DNA from: an uncultured beta proteobacterium
Lineage (GTDB): Bacteria; Pseudomonadota; Gammaproteobacteria; Burkholderiales; Burkholderiaceae
Direction: 5' to 3'
DNA length: 7,626 nt
NCBI GenBank assembly: GCA_903944255.1
Contig: CAJARE010000340.1
Span: 1-7,626, forward strand
The notes beneath the pieces are model-generated. The model was given only the letters and a program-made list of their open reading frames with translations. It ran no database searches and was not told the DNA's origin. Positions 1 through 6,674 of this stretch are shown here, in pieces (position 1 is the stretch's first letter; each line of letters opens with the position of its first letter). Made by a program: the position numbers and the translations under genes.

Positions 1-499
1 AGTTCGGCATAAAAGCCTGGCCAGTTTGAAAATATATCCCTAGGTAATGGACGAGAAGGTAAACAAAGGAGCCATAAATTCCGAGCCACAAGAATTGGGC
101 ACGTCGGGGATGATCGCGTAGTACCAGTCCAGTTGCGGCTCCAATCAAGATCGACTCTAAGACTCTGACCCAAGTGCTGCTGAGCTCTTGAAATTGCTGC
201 CCAGATTCGCTGCTAAAAAAGAAGTAATGAATCACTACCCAAAGGAGCATTGCAAAAGAGAGCGCTAGGGGTATGTATTGACCCCAAGTGGCAGATCGGG
301 GTGTGGAAACGCCTTCAACTCTTTTTTGCTTTGAATATTGCCATAGCAAAAAGAGGGCTAATAAGGTACCAACAGCCAAAAGTGCATTACGCAGGGCAAT
401 CGTATTTTTTAGGGACCAAACAGCAAGCAAAGCGCTGCTGATGAAGATGATCAAGGCGCTCAAAATCGAGAAAGAGCGGTTTGAGCCAATAGGTTTCAT
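1..499 (-). CDS. O-antigen ligase/polymerase-like membrane protein, N-terminal part (partial)
   Basis: The minus strand reads open from an ATG at 499 to the left edge of the window, giving 166 complete residues and no stop, so the C-terminal part is missing. Hydrophobic, probably membrane-spanning segments lie at about residues 10-30, 36-55, 75-95, 113-127 and 136-157, with basic stretches between them (such as SKQKR near 56-60 and RDHPRR near 128-133). The pattern of an aromatic helix ending in HYFFFSSE, then a QELSSTW.R segment and another helix, resembles the N-terminal half of WaaL/Wzy-type proteins (Wzy_C superfamily). Such proteins join O-antigen to lipid A-core, or polymerise it, on the periplasmic face of the inner membrane. 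The defining periplasmic loop of the family would lie outside the window, so ligase and polymerase cannot be told apart. ATG 499 is the first start after an in-frame TAG at 518-520. No Shine-Dalgarno is visible before it. The gene is divergent from galE. The family call is inference from membrane topology and context; that it is coding is fairly secure. Confidence 0.6.
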   Translation of the reverse strand, partial: MKPIGSNRSFSILSALIIFISSALLAVWSLKNTIALRNALLAVGTLLALFLLWQYSKQKRVEGVSTPRSATWGQYIPLALSFAMLLWVVIHYFFFSSESGQQFQELSSTWVRVLESILIGAATGLVLRDHPRRAQFLWLGIYGSFVYLLVHYLGIYFQTGQAFMPN

Positions 500-544
500 A
501 TAATCAAATAATAACGGCTAAATTGGGAAAATCAGCCACCCACC

Positions 545-576
545 CCTTTATCGATCTGTTCGGGGCTTGATAAAGG
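545..576. repeat. Perfect 8-bp inverted repeat in the divergent intergenic region
   Basis: CCTTTATC at 545-552 is mirrored exactly by GATAAAGG at 569-576, with a 16-base spacer. As RNA the stem could gain one G-U and one A-U pair. No T-run follows on the plus strand, so it does not look like an intrinsic terminator. It sits between two divergent genes, and its right arm overlaps the candidate -35 box of galE. An operator is therefore more likely than a terminator, but chance is not excluded for 8 bp. Confidence 0.45.
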
Positions 577-595
577 ATCTGGTTTCTAGTATTTC
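567..595 (+). promoter_or_regulatory. Candidate sigma70-type promoter for the galE operon
   Basis: TTGATA at 567-572 matches the -35 consensus at four of six positions. It is followed after 17 bases by TATTTC at 590-595, which matches the -10 consensus at only three of six. This would place the transcript start near 602, about 30 bases before the galE ATG. The whole 500-633 interval is the only non-coding space upstream of galE, so a promoter is expected here. The exact boxes are tentative because the -10 match is weak. Confidence 0.3.
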
Positions 596-633
596 CGAAT
601 AAATCAAGTGCTTACATTGGCGGATAAATTGCA

Positions 634-1644
634 ATGATTCTTTTAACGGGTGCCACTGGCTATATCGGCTCACACACATGGCTTGAATTGCTGCAAGCGG
701 GTAATCGCGTTATCGGCCTGGATAACTTTATTAATTCTAGCCCTTTGGCCTTATCTCGAATTGAGGCCCTTGCAGGGCAAAAGCTGGAATTTATTGAAGG
801 CGATGTATGCAACAAGGCTTTTCTAGATACGGTCTTCAAAAAGTACCCCATTAAAGGCGTCATTCATTTCGCTGCTTTAAAAGCAGTTGGTGAGTCGGTT
901 GCTCAGCCACTGCGTTATTACCAAAATAATCTTGGCGGTCTTTTTACATTACTCGAGGTGATGAAAGCACATGACTGCAAGAACTTCGTATTTAGTTCTT
1001 CGGCAACAGTTTATGGCGATCCAAGTGAAGTGCCTATTAATGAGCAGTCACCAGTTCGACCCACAAATCCTTATGGTCAAACAAAGTTAATGAGTGAGCA
1101 AGTCTTGCGCGACTTAGAAGTTTCTGATCCAAGTTGGCGCGTGGCCTATTTGCGGTACTTCAATCCAGTAGGCGCTCATGAGTCTGGAATGATTGGTGAA
1201 GATCCTCGCGGCATACCAAACAACCTCACTCCATTAGTGGCACGAGTAGCTGCTGGCAGAATGCCGGAGCTCAAGGTTTATGGCAACGATTGGTCGACTC
1301 ACGATGGAACGGGTGTCAGAGACTATATCCACGTGGTAGATTTGGCGCAGGCCCATGTCAAAGCGGTAGAGTATTTATTGGCTGGCCGTAATTCCTTGAC
1401 AGTCAATTTGGGAACTGGCCAAGGCTATAGCGTGATGGATGTACTTAAAGCCTATGGCGATATAGTGGGGCGCCCGATTCCCTTCCAGGTAGTCGAAAGA
1501 CGTGCAGGTGATATTGCTACTTGCTACGCTGATCCATCGCTTGCAGAAAAATTACTAGGCTGGAAAGCACGCCGCAATTTAGGTCAGATGTGTGCTGATA
1601 GTTGGCGCTGGCAATCTCAAAACCCAATGGGTTACGAATCGTAA
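634..1644 (+). CDS. galE: UDP-glucose 4-epimerase (GalE)
   Basis: A cytoplasmic, NAD-dependent short-chain dehydrogenase (extended SDR family) that interconverts UDP-glucose and UDP-galactose, supplying galactose for surface glycans. The 336-residue length is normal for GalE. The nucleotide-binding motif TGATGYIG is at residues 5-12, NAD-contacting D30-N31 follow the second strand, and FSSSATVYGD at 120-129 carries the catalytic Ser123. The YxxxK pair is Tyr147/Lys151 in NPYGQTK. RYFNPVGAH (174-182), RDYIHV (229-234) and NLGTG (258-262) are further GalE signatures. Cys297 in ATCYAD aligns with Tyr299 of E. coli GalE and Cys307 of human GALE. In that position a small residue is known to allow N-acetylated substrates, so UDP-GlcNAc/UDP-GalNAc epimerisation is also likely. 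The start is preceded about 10 bases upstream by a weak GGCGGA. It is the first gene of a three-gene operon, and the next gene begins on the base after its stop codon. Confidence 0.95.
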   Translation: MILLTGATGYIGSHTWLELLQAGNRVIGLDNFINSSPLALSRIEALAGQKLEFIEGDVCNKAFLDTVFKKYPIKGVIHFAALKAVGESVAQPLRYYQNNLGGLFTLLEVMKAHDCKNFVFSSSATVYGDPSEVPINEQSPVRPTNPYGQTKLMSEQVLRDLEVSDPSWRVAYLRYFNPVGAHESGMIGEDPRGIPNNLTPLVARVAAGRMPELKVYGNDWSTHDGTGVRDYIHVVDLAQAHVKAVEYLLAGRNSLTVNLGTGQGYSVMDVLKAYGDIVGRPIPFQVVERRAGDIATCYADPSLAEKLLGWKARRNLGQMCADSWRWQSQNPMGYES

Positions 1645-2547
1645 ATGGTAGATTTCGTTCTTTATTGCAAATCATATCGAAGAGATTTATTGCGTGTTAA
1701 GCGTTTACTTGAATCTTTACGTAAACACAATATCGAATCCATCCCTTTTTATATTTCTACTCCGCAGGAAGATCGTGACACATTATTTTCACTCTTAGGT
1801 GAGAACCAGGGTTATCAGTGGGTTGCTGATGAAGCAATTGTTCAAGCTAATCCCCGTGCGCCAAAAGATATTCAAAAAACCAGACCTGGTGGCATTGCAC
1901 AACAAGTGATTAAGTCTGAATTTTGGCGCTTAGGTTTGGCAAGCAATTATTTATGTATTGATTCAGATAGCATCTTTATTCGTGATTTTGGAAAAACAGA
2001 TTTTCTAGCGGATGATGGATCCCCATATACCGTACTCCATCAAAATAAAGAACTCTTTCAGATGGCGACCAATCGTGGCCATCTTCGGGTTGAAAGAGAA
2101 CTTCGCAAAGAGTCAGAAACAGTGAAGGCCTTGTTTGGTCGAGTGGGCCCCAATTATTATTGCGCCCCAGCCCCTTTTATATGGTCCTCCAAAGTCTGGG
2201 AGTCCTTAGACCAGCAGTATTTGCAACCTAAGGGAATGACACTTTGGGATCTGATTACTCCGGAGCATCCCGAGACCTTGATTTATGGTGAGACCTTACT
2301 GAAATATCAAGCGATCCCGGTGCGCATGATTGAGCCTCTGTTTAGGATTTATCACTATGACTGGCACTATTACTTGTCCCGTCGTTTGGGCGAGACCCAG
2401 GAGAAATTAAAACAAAACTTTATGGGCGTAATTTATCAATCTGCCTGGGAGTCCGAGTTAGATTATGGAGTCCCAAGTAAGCCTTTGCTTTCTCGGATCT
2501 TAAAAAGAATTAAGCGCTTCTTTCGTTTATTGCAAAGCTACTTTTAA
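1645..2547 (+). CDS. DUF6492-like putative glycosyltransferase
   Basis: A 300-residue protein with no signal peptide or membrane span, probably acting on the cytoplasmic face of the inner membrane. The N-terminus (VDFVLYCKSYRRDL) and the block QQVIKSEFWRLG (86-97) followed by YLCIDSDSIFIRDF (102-115) resemble DUF6492-type proteins. The D106-S107-D108 element behind a hydrophobic strand looks like the metal- and sugar-nucleotide-binding DxD of GT-A fold transferases. Other notable residues are YYCAPAPFIW (171-180) and the acidic YGETL (214-218), whose Glu216 could be a catalytic residue. The tail at 284-300 (RILKRIKRFFRLLQSYF) is basic and amphipathic and may dock the enzyme on the membrane. 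The ATG abuts the galE stop (TAAATG) and has no clear Shine-Dalgarno, which suggests translational coupling. Neither donor nor linkage can be read from the sequence; context makes UDP-Gal or UDP-GalNAc from GalE a reasonable guess. The glycosyltransferase fold is inference, and no symbol is justified. Confidence 0.75.
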   Translation: MVDFVLYCKSYRRDLLRVKRLLESLRKHNIESIPFYISTPQEDRDTLFSLLGENQGYQWVADEAIVQANPRAPKDIQKTRPGGIAQQVIKSEFWRLGLASNYLCIDSDSIFIRDFGKTDFLADDGSPYTVLHQNKELFQMATNRGHLRVERELRKESETVKALFGRVGPNYYCAPAPFIWSSKVWESLDQQYLQPKGMTLWDLITPEHPETLIYGETLLKYQAIPVRMIEPLFRIYHYDWHYYLSRRLGETQEKLKQNFMGVIYQSAWESELDYGVPSKPLLSRILKRIKRFFRLLQSYF

Positions 2548-2553
2548 ATACGT

Positions 2554-3540
2554 ATGAACGACCTTTCTAAGACTTCCAATCTGCAGCAATCCGAAAATCA
2601 GGAAATGAAAGATATGCCATTGGTCAGCATATCAATGCCGGTATTTAATTCTGAGCGCTATATCGCTGAAGCAATTGAAAGCGTTTTGGCGCAAACTTAT
2701 ACCAATTTTGAATTAATTATTGTTGATGATGGATCGAGTGACCGTACTCGCGAAATTATTGATCAATTTACCGATCAACGGATTATCAAAGTGTATTCAG
2801 ACCAGAACCGCGGTTTGATTACCACTCGCAATCTCATTGCGGGTATAGCAAAAGGGAAATATCTTGCTTTACTGGATGCCGATGATCGTGCTTTCCCAGA
2901 GAGGCTGGCACTCCAAGTGGAGTTTTTAGAAAATCATCAAGCGGATTTATGTGGTGCCGACCATTACACCTTAAACCAAGTGACGGGTGAGAGAAAAAGT
3001 TCCAAGCAGCGCCACTCAAATTCTGATATTCAAGCTTTATTAAGTGTGTGCAGTCCAGTCTGTAATCCAGCCATGATGGGCAAGCTAGAAATATTTAAGC
3101 AGTTTCCCTACAAAGCTTCTTACATGCACGCAGAAGACTATTGTTTATGGACTGAGATTGCTTTAGCTGGCTATCGTTTTGCCAATATTAAAAAGAAACT
3201 CATTACGTATCGCTTGCATTCTACGCAGACTAGCGTGAACCATCTTCAGGCTGCGCGCAATGTGTTTTCTAATGCTCAGGCGAACTACTTAAAAAAGCTG
3301 GGCATATCAGAATCTTGCCTGCCAAGGCCGCTACCATTTTATGAGCGCTTAAAGTACGGTATTGCTTTCATGCAGCTCATTAATCAGCGTATCTCTCATA
3401 TATCGATTGGTGCAAATATGGAGTTGTATGCCCGCTTTCAATTTCGGGGTAATGGTTTATGGACACCATTAACGCGTCTAGAGCGATTCTGTATTGCTCT
3501 ATATGGCAGCATGCTAGGACGCATTACTAAGCCAACTTAA
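2554..3540 (+). CDS. Family 2 (GT-A) glycosyltransferase
   Basis: A classical GT2 transferase that moves a sugar from a nucleotide donor to a growing lipid-linked oligosaccharide on the cytoplasmic side of the inner membrane. The family hallmarks are clear: VSISMPVFNSERYIAEAIESVL (24-45) opens the Rossmann-like domain, IIVDDGSSDRT (55-65) binds the nucleotide, and LLDADD (106-111) holds the metal-binding DxD. HAEDYCLW (192-199) supplies the ED catalytic-base motif, and ITYRLHSTQTS (217-227) is the usual closing motif. No membrane segments are obvious, and the 328-residue length is ordinary. It lies 6 bases after the previous stop, in the same operon. The first ATG gives a polar 20-residue leader without a ribosome site; the ATG at 2614 (residue 21) is preceded by AGGAA and fits typical GT2 N-termini better, so the true start may be there. 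The 3' end overlaps the convergent fucosyltransferase gene by 4 bases. The donor sugar is not predictable. Confidence 0.92.
   Translation: MNDLSKTSNLQQSENQEMKDMPLVSISMPVFNSERYIAEAIESVLAQTYTNFELIIVDDGSSDRTREIIDQFTDQRIIKVYSDQNRGLITTRNLIAGIAKGKYLALLDADDRAFPERLALQVEFLENHQADLCGADHYTLNQVTGERKSSKQRHSNSDIQALLSVCSPVCNPAMMGKLEIFKQFPYKASYMHAEDYCLWTEIALAGYRFANIKKKLITYRLHSTQTSVNHLQAARNVFSNAQANYLKKLGISESCLPRPLPFYERLKYGIAFMQLINQRISHISIGANMELYARFQFRGNGLWTPLTRLERFCIALYGSMLGRITKPT
2600..2604 (+). promoter_or_regulatory. Internal Shine-Dalgarno favouring a later GT2 start
   Basis: AGGAA ends 9 bases before the ATG at 2614. It is the best ribosome-binding match in this region, whereas nothing similar precedes the ATG at 2554. 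Starting at 2614 gives MPLVSISMPVFN, where family 2 transferases usually begin. Confidence 0.4.
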
Positions 3541-4427
3541 GCAGGAATTTTTTGCCAGTGTGCTGGTAGTAGAGTAGATAAATCTAAGCTACTGTCACTG
3601 ATCCAGCGATTCGGTGCAAATACGAAGCCGCCGCAATCTTGTTTAAGCCAGGCGCCCCACCAACTTAATGAACTATTCGCAATGATGTGATGCTTGCATG
3701 CATACATGAGCTGCAGTTCTTGCGCGGCAGCATCTGCTTGCAAAGCGTTTTCTACAAAAGTAATTTGCAGATCCTTTGGTAAAGCTTCTTTAGCCCAAGG
3801 TAAGTCATCTGAAAAAATAAAGAAATGGGCATTGGGCTTATTGAGAAGTAATTCTTCAATAGCCTGTTGATAGTAGCTCAAGGTAAGTGCGCCATGAAAC
3901 TTTGCTGCTGAGGGTGAGTTCACATAATCCCCTCTCCGTATATGGAGCATGACGGATTCAGAGGCGTCAATGTGCTTGAGATAGGATTGATAGTGAGCTG
4001 ATATTGGCTGTTGAGTTTTAAATTCTTGCTGCAATATCATTTTGATTGGCTCTAGATATGGGAATGCTTGCCAGTACCCAAAGAGAAAGAGATCTCGTTG
4101 TCCTAACCCATCTAAGTTCAATAGTTCAGCATCGTATTCAAAAGCATTTCGTTGGTAGTAAACAATCGGCCCAAAGGATAGAAATTGTTGTAATAGCCTT
4201 TTTAGCCTCTTAGGTCTTTTGGGAAAACCCACTGTATTTTGGCCAACTTCCTGAATCTTGAGAAACTCAAGCTGATAGGGGCGAGGTGTTGTTTCTATTT
4301 GTGGTAAATCAAACCAAGAGCGATCAAGCAAAAAACTGCTTTGATAATGTTCTGAGAGCGCTCTAGCAATCGCATATTGAAACATTTGATTGCCTAAGCC
4401 GCCCTGAAGGTAGGAATAAATGGCCAT
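3537..4427 (-). CDS. GT11 family alpha-1,2-fucosyltransferase
   Basis: A 296-residue protein with all the conserved blocks of glycosyltransferase family 11 (Glyco_transf_11), typically alpha-1,2-fucosyltransferases that use GDP-L-fucose with galactosyl acceptors. GGLGNQMFQYAIARAL (9-24) is the N-terminal signature. LFGYWQAFPYLE (115-126) is the family's GYWQ region. MLHIRRGDYVN (160-170) is the HxRRGDY donor-binding motif with Arg164/Arg165/Asp167. FFIFSDDLPW (202-211) and MYACKHHIIANSSLSWWGAWL (241-261) are the later motifs. It has no membrane spans and is expected to be cytoplasmic. The chosen ATG leaves 8 residues before the signature, as usual for the family; AGGG sits very close before it. 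The gene is inverted relative to its neighbours, with tail-to-tail overlap with the GT2 gene and a 45-bp divergent gap to the GT10 gene, so it must have its own promoter. The family is secure; the acceptor is inferred, and galactose supplied through GalE is the natural candidate. Confidence 0.93.
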   Translation of the reverse strand: MAIYSYLQGGLGNQMFQYAIARALSEHYQSSFLLDRSWFDLPQIETTPRPYQLEFLKIQEVGQNTVGFPKRPKRLKRLLQQFLSFGPIVYYQRNAFEYDAELLNLDGLGQRDLFLFGYWQAFPYLEPIKMILQQEFKTQQPISAHYQSYLKHIDASESVMLHIRRGDYVNSPSAAKFHGALTLSYYQQAIEELLLNKPNAHFFIFSDDLPWAKEALPKDLQITFVENALQADAAAQELQLMYACKHHIIANSSLSWWGAWLKQDCGGFVFAPNRWISDSSLDLSTLLPAHWQKIPA

Positions 4428-4438
4428 AACCCTATAAT
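4411..4438 (+). promoter_or_regulatory. Candidate promoter for the GT10-rfbB-rfbD unit
   Basis: A perfect TATAAT lies at 4433-4438. The best -35 is only TAGGAA at 4411-4416 (three of six, 16-base spacer), inside the start of the divergent GT11 gene. The predicted transcript start near 4445 leaves a leader of about 28 bases. On the opposite strand TCTAAT (complement of 4437-4442) is five of six to a -10 box for the GT11 gene, but has no good -35. Confidence 0.4.
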
Positions 4439-4472
4439 TAGACCATTAACAAACAATCACATCGGTATCGAT

Positions 4473-5594
4473 ATGCTGGTGCTTGATGAGAACTTAACCT
4501 TAAATAAGCGGCCTGCTATGTTAGTTGGAGGGATTGTCGGATGGGAGGAGGGTCAAGATGATCTATTTAATCCTCAAAGTCTTCGAAATCGCGATGATTG
4601 CTTGGCGCCATTTAGGGTGCTGCGCTCAAAAGCTGCTGAGCGAGGTATCGAACTTCATACTTTGGATGTTCTCCAAAAAGATGGCATTCAACCCAATTTC
4701 ACGCTGTACTTAGAGGCGTTGCCGATTATTTCAATCGACAATTGCAAGAGCTATCTAGTTCGTTTTGAAACTGAACTCACCGTACCTGAGTATGGCGATG
4801 CAAATTACCTCAATCATTTTGATGGCATCTTCACTTGGGATCAATCATTGCTCAATGCGGATCCGCAGAATCCACTGACTCAAAAAACAGCTTCTACCCT
4901 TAAGTTTCCAATTGCCTACCCTAACGTGCTGCCTGCACAATTTAAGGTAAATGAAATAGTCAATCCTGGTTTTGCAAACCGCGATCTCTTTTGCGTATTA
5001 ATTGGTAGTAATCGGCATGCCAATTTGCCAGATGAACGTGAGCTTTACTCTGAGCGGGTCAAAGCGATTCGTTGGTTTGAGACCAATGCCGCAAAAGATT
5101 TTTCTTTATATGGCAATGGCTGGCTTGTTCCCCAAAAGCGTCTTGGTAAGTCAGGCAAGTGGCGCTATCGTTTGGAAAAGGTGTTACCTTTTTTGTTAGG
5201 CAATGCGGTCTTTCCAAGCTACAAAGGGCCTGCACAAAATAAGTTTGAGGTATTAGCTAAAGCACGCTTTTGCATTTGCTTTGAGAATGCTAAAGATATT
5301 CCGGGATATATTACTGAGAAGATATTTGATTCTTTATTTGCCGGGTGCATACCGATTTACTGGGGTGAACCACGGATTCAGGATATTGTTCCTCAAGCTT
5401 GTTTTATCGATTTTCGTCAGTTTTTAACTAGTGCCAATCCTTATCAGGAACTTTATCAATACCTTAGTAAAATGGCTGAGCAGGACTTCATGGCTTATCA
5501 AGAGGCAGGCAGACAATTTCTGGCCTCTCCCGCATTTAAGCCGTATAGTTCAGAAGCATTTGCAGATGCCATTTTAGGACCACTTCAATCATGA
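4473..5594 (+). CDS. GT10 family alpha-1,3/4-fucosyltransferase
   Basis: A 373-residue protein whose C-terminal half carries the family 10 fucosyltransferase signature: FCICFENAK (266-274), PGYITEKIFDSLFAG (277-291) and CIPIYWGEP (292-300), followed by the FIDFRQF block (311-317). In this family the FEN...TEK region binds GDP-L-fucose, and fucose is placed on O-3 or O-4 of GlcNAc or glucose. The N-terminal half (VRFETELTVPEY, 96-107; FDGIFTWDQSLL, 116-127) corresponds to the acceptor-binding domain. No membrane segment is seen. The C-terminal heptad repeats and basic amphipathic tail known in Helicobacter pylori FucT enzymes are absent. The ATG at 4473 lacks a clear Shine-Dalgarno; an in-frame ATG at 4518 (residue 16) is the alternative. 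Its stop overlaps the rfbB start (ATGA), so the two are translationally coupled. The family is secure; linkage and acceptor are inferred. Confidence 0.92.
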   Translation: MLVLDENLTLNKRPAMLVGGIVGWEEGQDDLFNPQSLRNRDDCLAPFRVLRSKAAERGIELHTLDVLQKDGIQPNFTLYLEALPIISIDNCKSYLVRFETELTVPEYGDANYLNHFDGIFTWDQSLLNADPQNPLTQKTASTLKFPIAYPNVLPAQFKVNEIVNPGFANRDLFCVLIGSNRHANLPDERELYSERVKAIRWFETNAAKDFSLYGNGWLVPQKRLGKSGKWRYRLEKVLPFLLGNAVFPSYKGPAQNKFEVLAKARFCICFENAKDIPGYITEKIFDSLFAGCIPIYWGEPRIQDIVPQACFIDFRQFLTSANPYQELYQYLSKMAEQDFMAYQEAGRQFLASPAFKPYSSEAFADAILGPLQS

Positions 5595-6649
5595 TTTTAG
5601 TTACTGGCGGCGCAGGTTTTATTGGAGGTAATTTTGTTTTGGATTGGCTCGCTAATCCAAAGGCAGAAGGCATTGTGAACCTTGATAAGTTGACTTATGC
5701 CGGTAACCTAGCCACTTTAGATTCTTTGAAGAATGATGCTCGCCATCTCTTTGTGCAGGGTGATATTGGCGATCAAGAGTTGGTCGCTAAGCTGTTAAAG
5801 GAATATCAACCACGCGCTATTGTTAATTTTGCAGCAGAGAGCCATGTGGATCGCTCCATTCATGGGCCTGCGGAATTTGTACAAACCAATATTGTTGGAA
5901 CATTTAACTTATTGGAGTGCGCGCGCGAGCATTGGAATAAGCTTGAAGGCGCCGCAAAAGAACACTTTCGCTTTCATCACGTGTCTACTGATGAAGTGTA
6001 TGGTTCTTTATCCTTAACTGATCCCGCCTTTACTGAAACCAATCCCTATGAACCAAACAGTCCATATTCAGCTTCTAAGGCTGCGTCAGACCATTTAGTA
6101 AGGGCCTGGTTTCATACTTACGGTTTTCCAGTAGTCACCACGAATTGCTCTAATAACTATGGACCGTATCACTTCCCAGAGAAGCTCATTCCCTTGGTGA
6201 TACTCAACGCACTCAATAGTAAGCCGCTGCCAATTTATGGTGATGGTCAGCAGATACGCGATTGGCTCTACGTTGGTGACCATTGCTCAGCGATTCGGGA
6301 AGTGTTAGCCAAAGGTAAGCTCGGTGAGACCTATAACATCGGCGGTTGGAATGAAAAAGCCAATCTCGATGTGGTCAAAACCATCTGCCAAATTTTGGAT
6401 GAACTCCAGCCAAGAGCAGATGGCAAGTCTTATGCAGAGCAAATTACATTTGTTAAAGATCGCCCAGGACATGATCGACGCTATGCTATTGATGCAAGTA
6501 AGGTAGAGCGAGATCTAGGCTGGAGACCTGCTGAAACCTTTGATACCGGGATTCGGAAGACGATTCAGTGGTATTTACAAAATCCAGTCTGGATTGAGGG
6601 CGTTGTCAGTGGCTCTTATCGCGATTGGTTGCAAAAGCAGTACAAGTGA
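5591..6649 (+). CDS. rfbB: dTDP-glucose 4,6-dehydratase (RfbB/RmlB)
   Basis: The second enzyme of dTDP-L-rhamnose synthesis: an NAD-dependent extended SDR that converts dTDP-glucose into dTDP-4-keto-6-deoxyglucose in the cytoplasm. At 352 residues it has normal length. VTGGAGFIG (4-12) binds NAD. VSTDEVYGSL (131-140) supplies the Thr133-Asp134-Glu135 triad that distinguishes dehydratases from epimerases. Tyr159 and Lys163 in YSASK are the YxxxK pair. NFAAESHVDRSI (79-90), NCSNNYGPYHFPEKLIP (185-201), RDWLYVGDH (223-231) and KDRPGHDRRYAID (289-301) are highly typical of RmlB. The start overlaps the preceding GT10 stop by ATGA, making it part of the same transcript. rfbD follows after 25 bases. 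The product could also feed other 6-deoxyhexoses (for example quinovose or fucosamine-type sugars), but the adjacent rfbD argues for rhamnose. Confidence 0.96.
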   Translation: MILVTGGAGFIGGNFVLDWLANPKAEGIVNLDKLTYAGNLATLDSLKNDARHLFVQGDIGDQELVAKLLKEYQPRAIVNFAAESHVDRSIHGPAEFVQTNIVGTFNLLECAREHWNKLEGAAKEHFRFHHVSTDEVYGSLSLTDPAFTETNPYEPNSPYSASKAASDHLVRAWFHTYGFPVVTTNCSNNYGPYHFPEKLIPLVILNALNSKPLPIYGDGQQIRDWLYVGDHCSAIREVLAKGKLGETYNIGGWNEKANLDVVKTICQILDELQPRADGKSYAEQITFVKDRPGHDRRYAIDASKVERDLGWRPAETFDTGIRKTIQWYLQNPVWIEGVVSGSYRDWLQKQYK

Positions 6650-6674
6650 AGTCTTTAGACCGTAAATCCCTCGC

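Noticed and set aside
250..503. Two overlapping plus-strand open frames of 63 and 71 codons
   Set aside because: They lie opposite the membrane protein on the minus strand, have no family features, and the minus-strand frame reads as coherent transmembrane helices.
1621..1633. Small hairpin AACCCAATGGGTT at the 3' end of galE
   Set aside because: Only a 5-bp stem with a 3-base loop inside coding sequence and no T-run; it is too weak for a terminator, and the next gene follows immediately.
3500..3600. Possible bidirectional terminator between the convergent GT2 and GT11 genes
   Set aside because: No GC-rich stem followed by a T-run was found on either strand; the genes directly overlap.
4466..4473. 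Palindrome TATCGATA just before the GT10 start
   Set aside because: An 8-bp palindrome is expected by chance in a window this size, and no second copy supports an operator.
4525..5199. Short plus-strand open frames inside the GT10 gene
   Set aside because: They are out-of-frame shadows of a gene with complete GT10 motifs; no ribosome sites or recognisable protein features.
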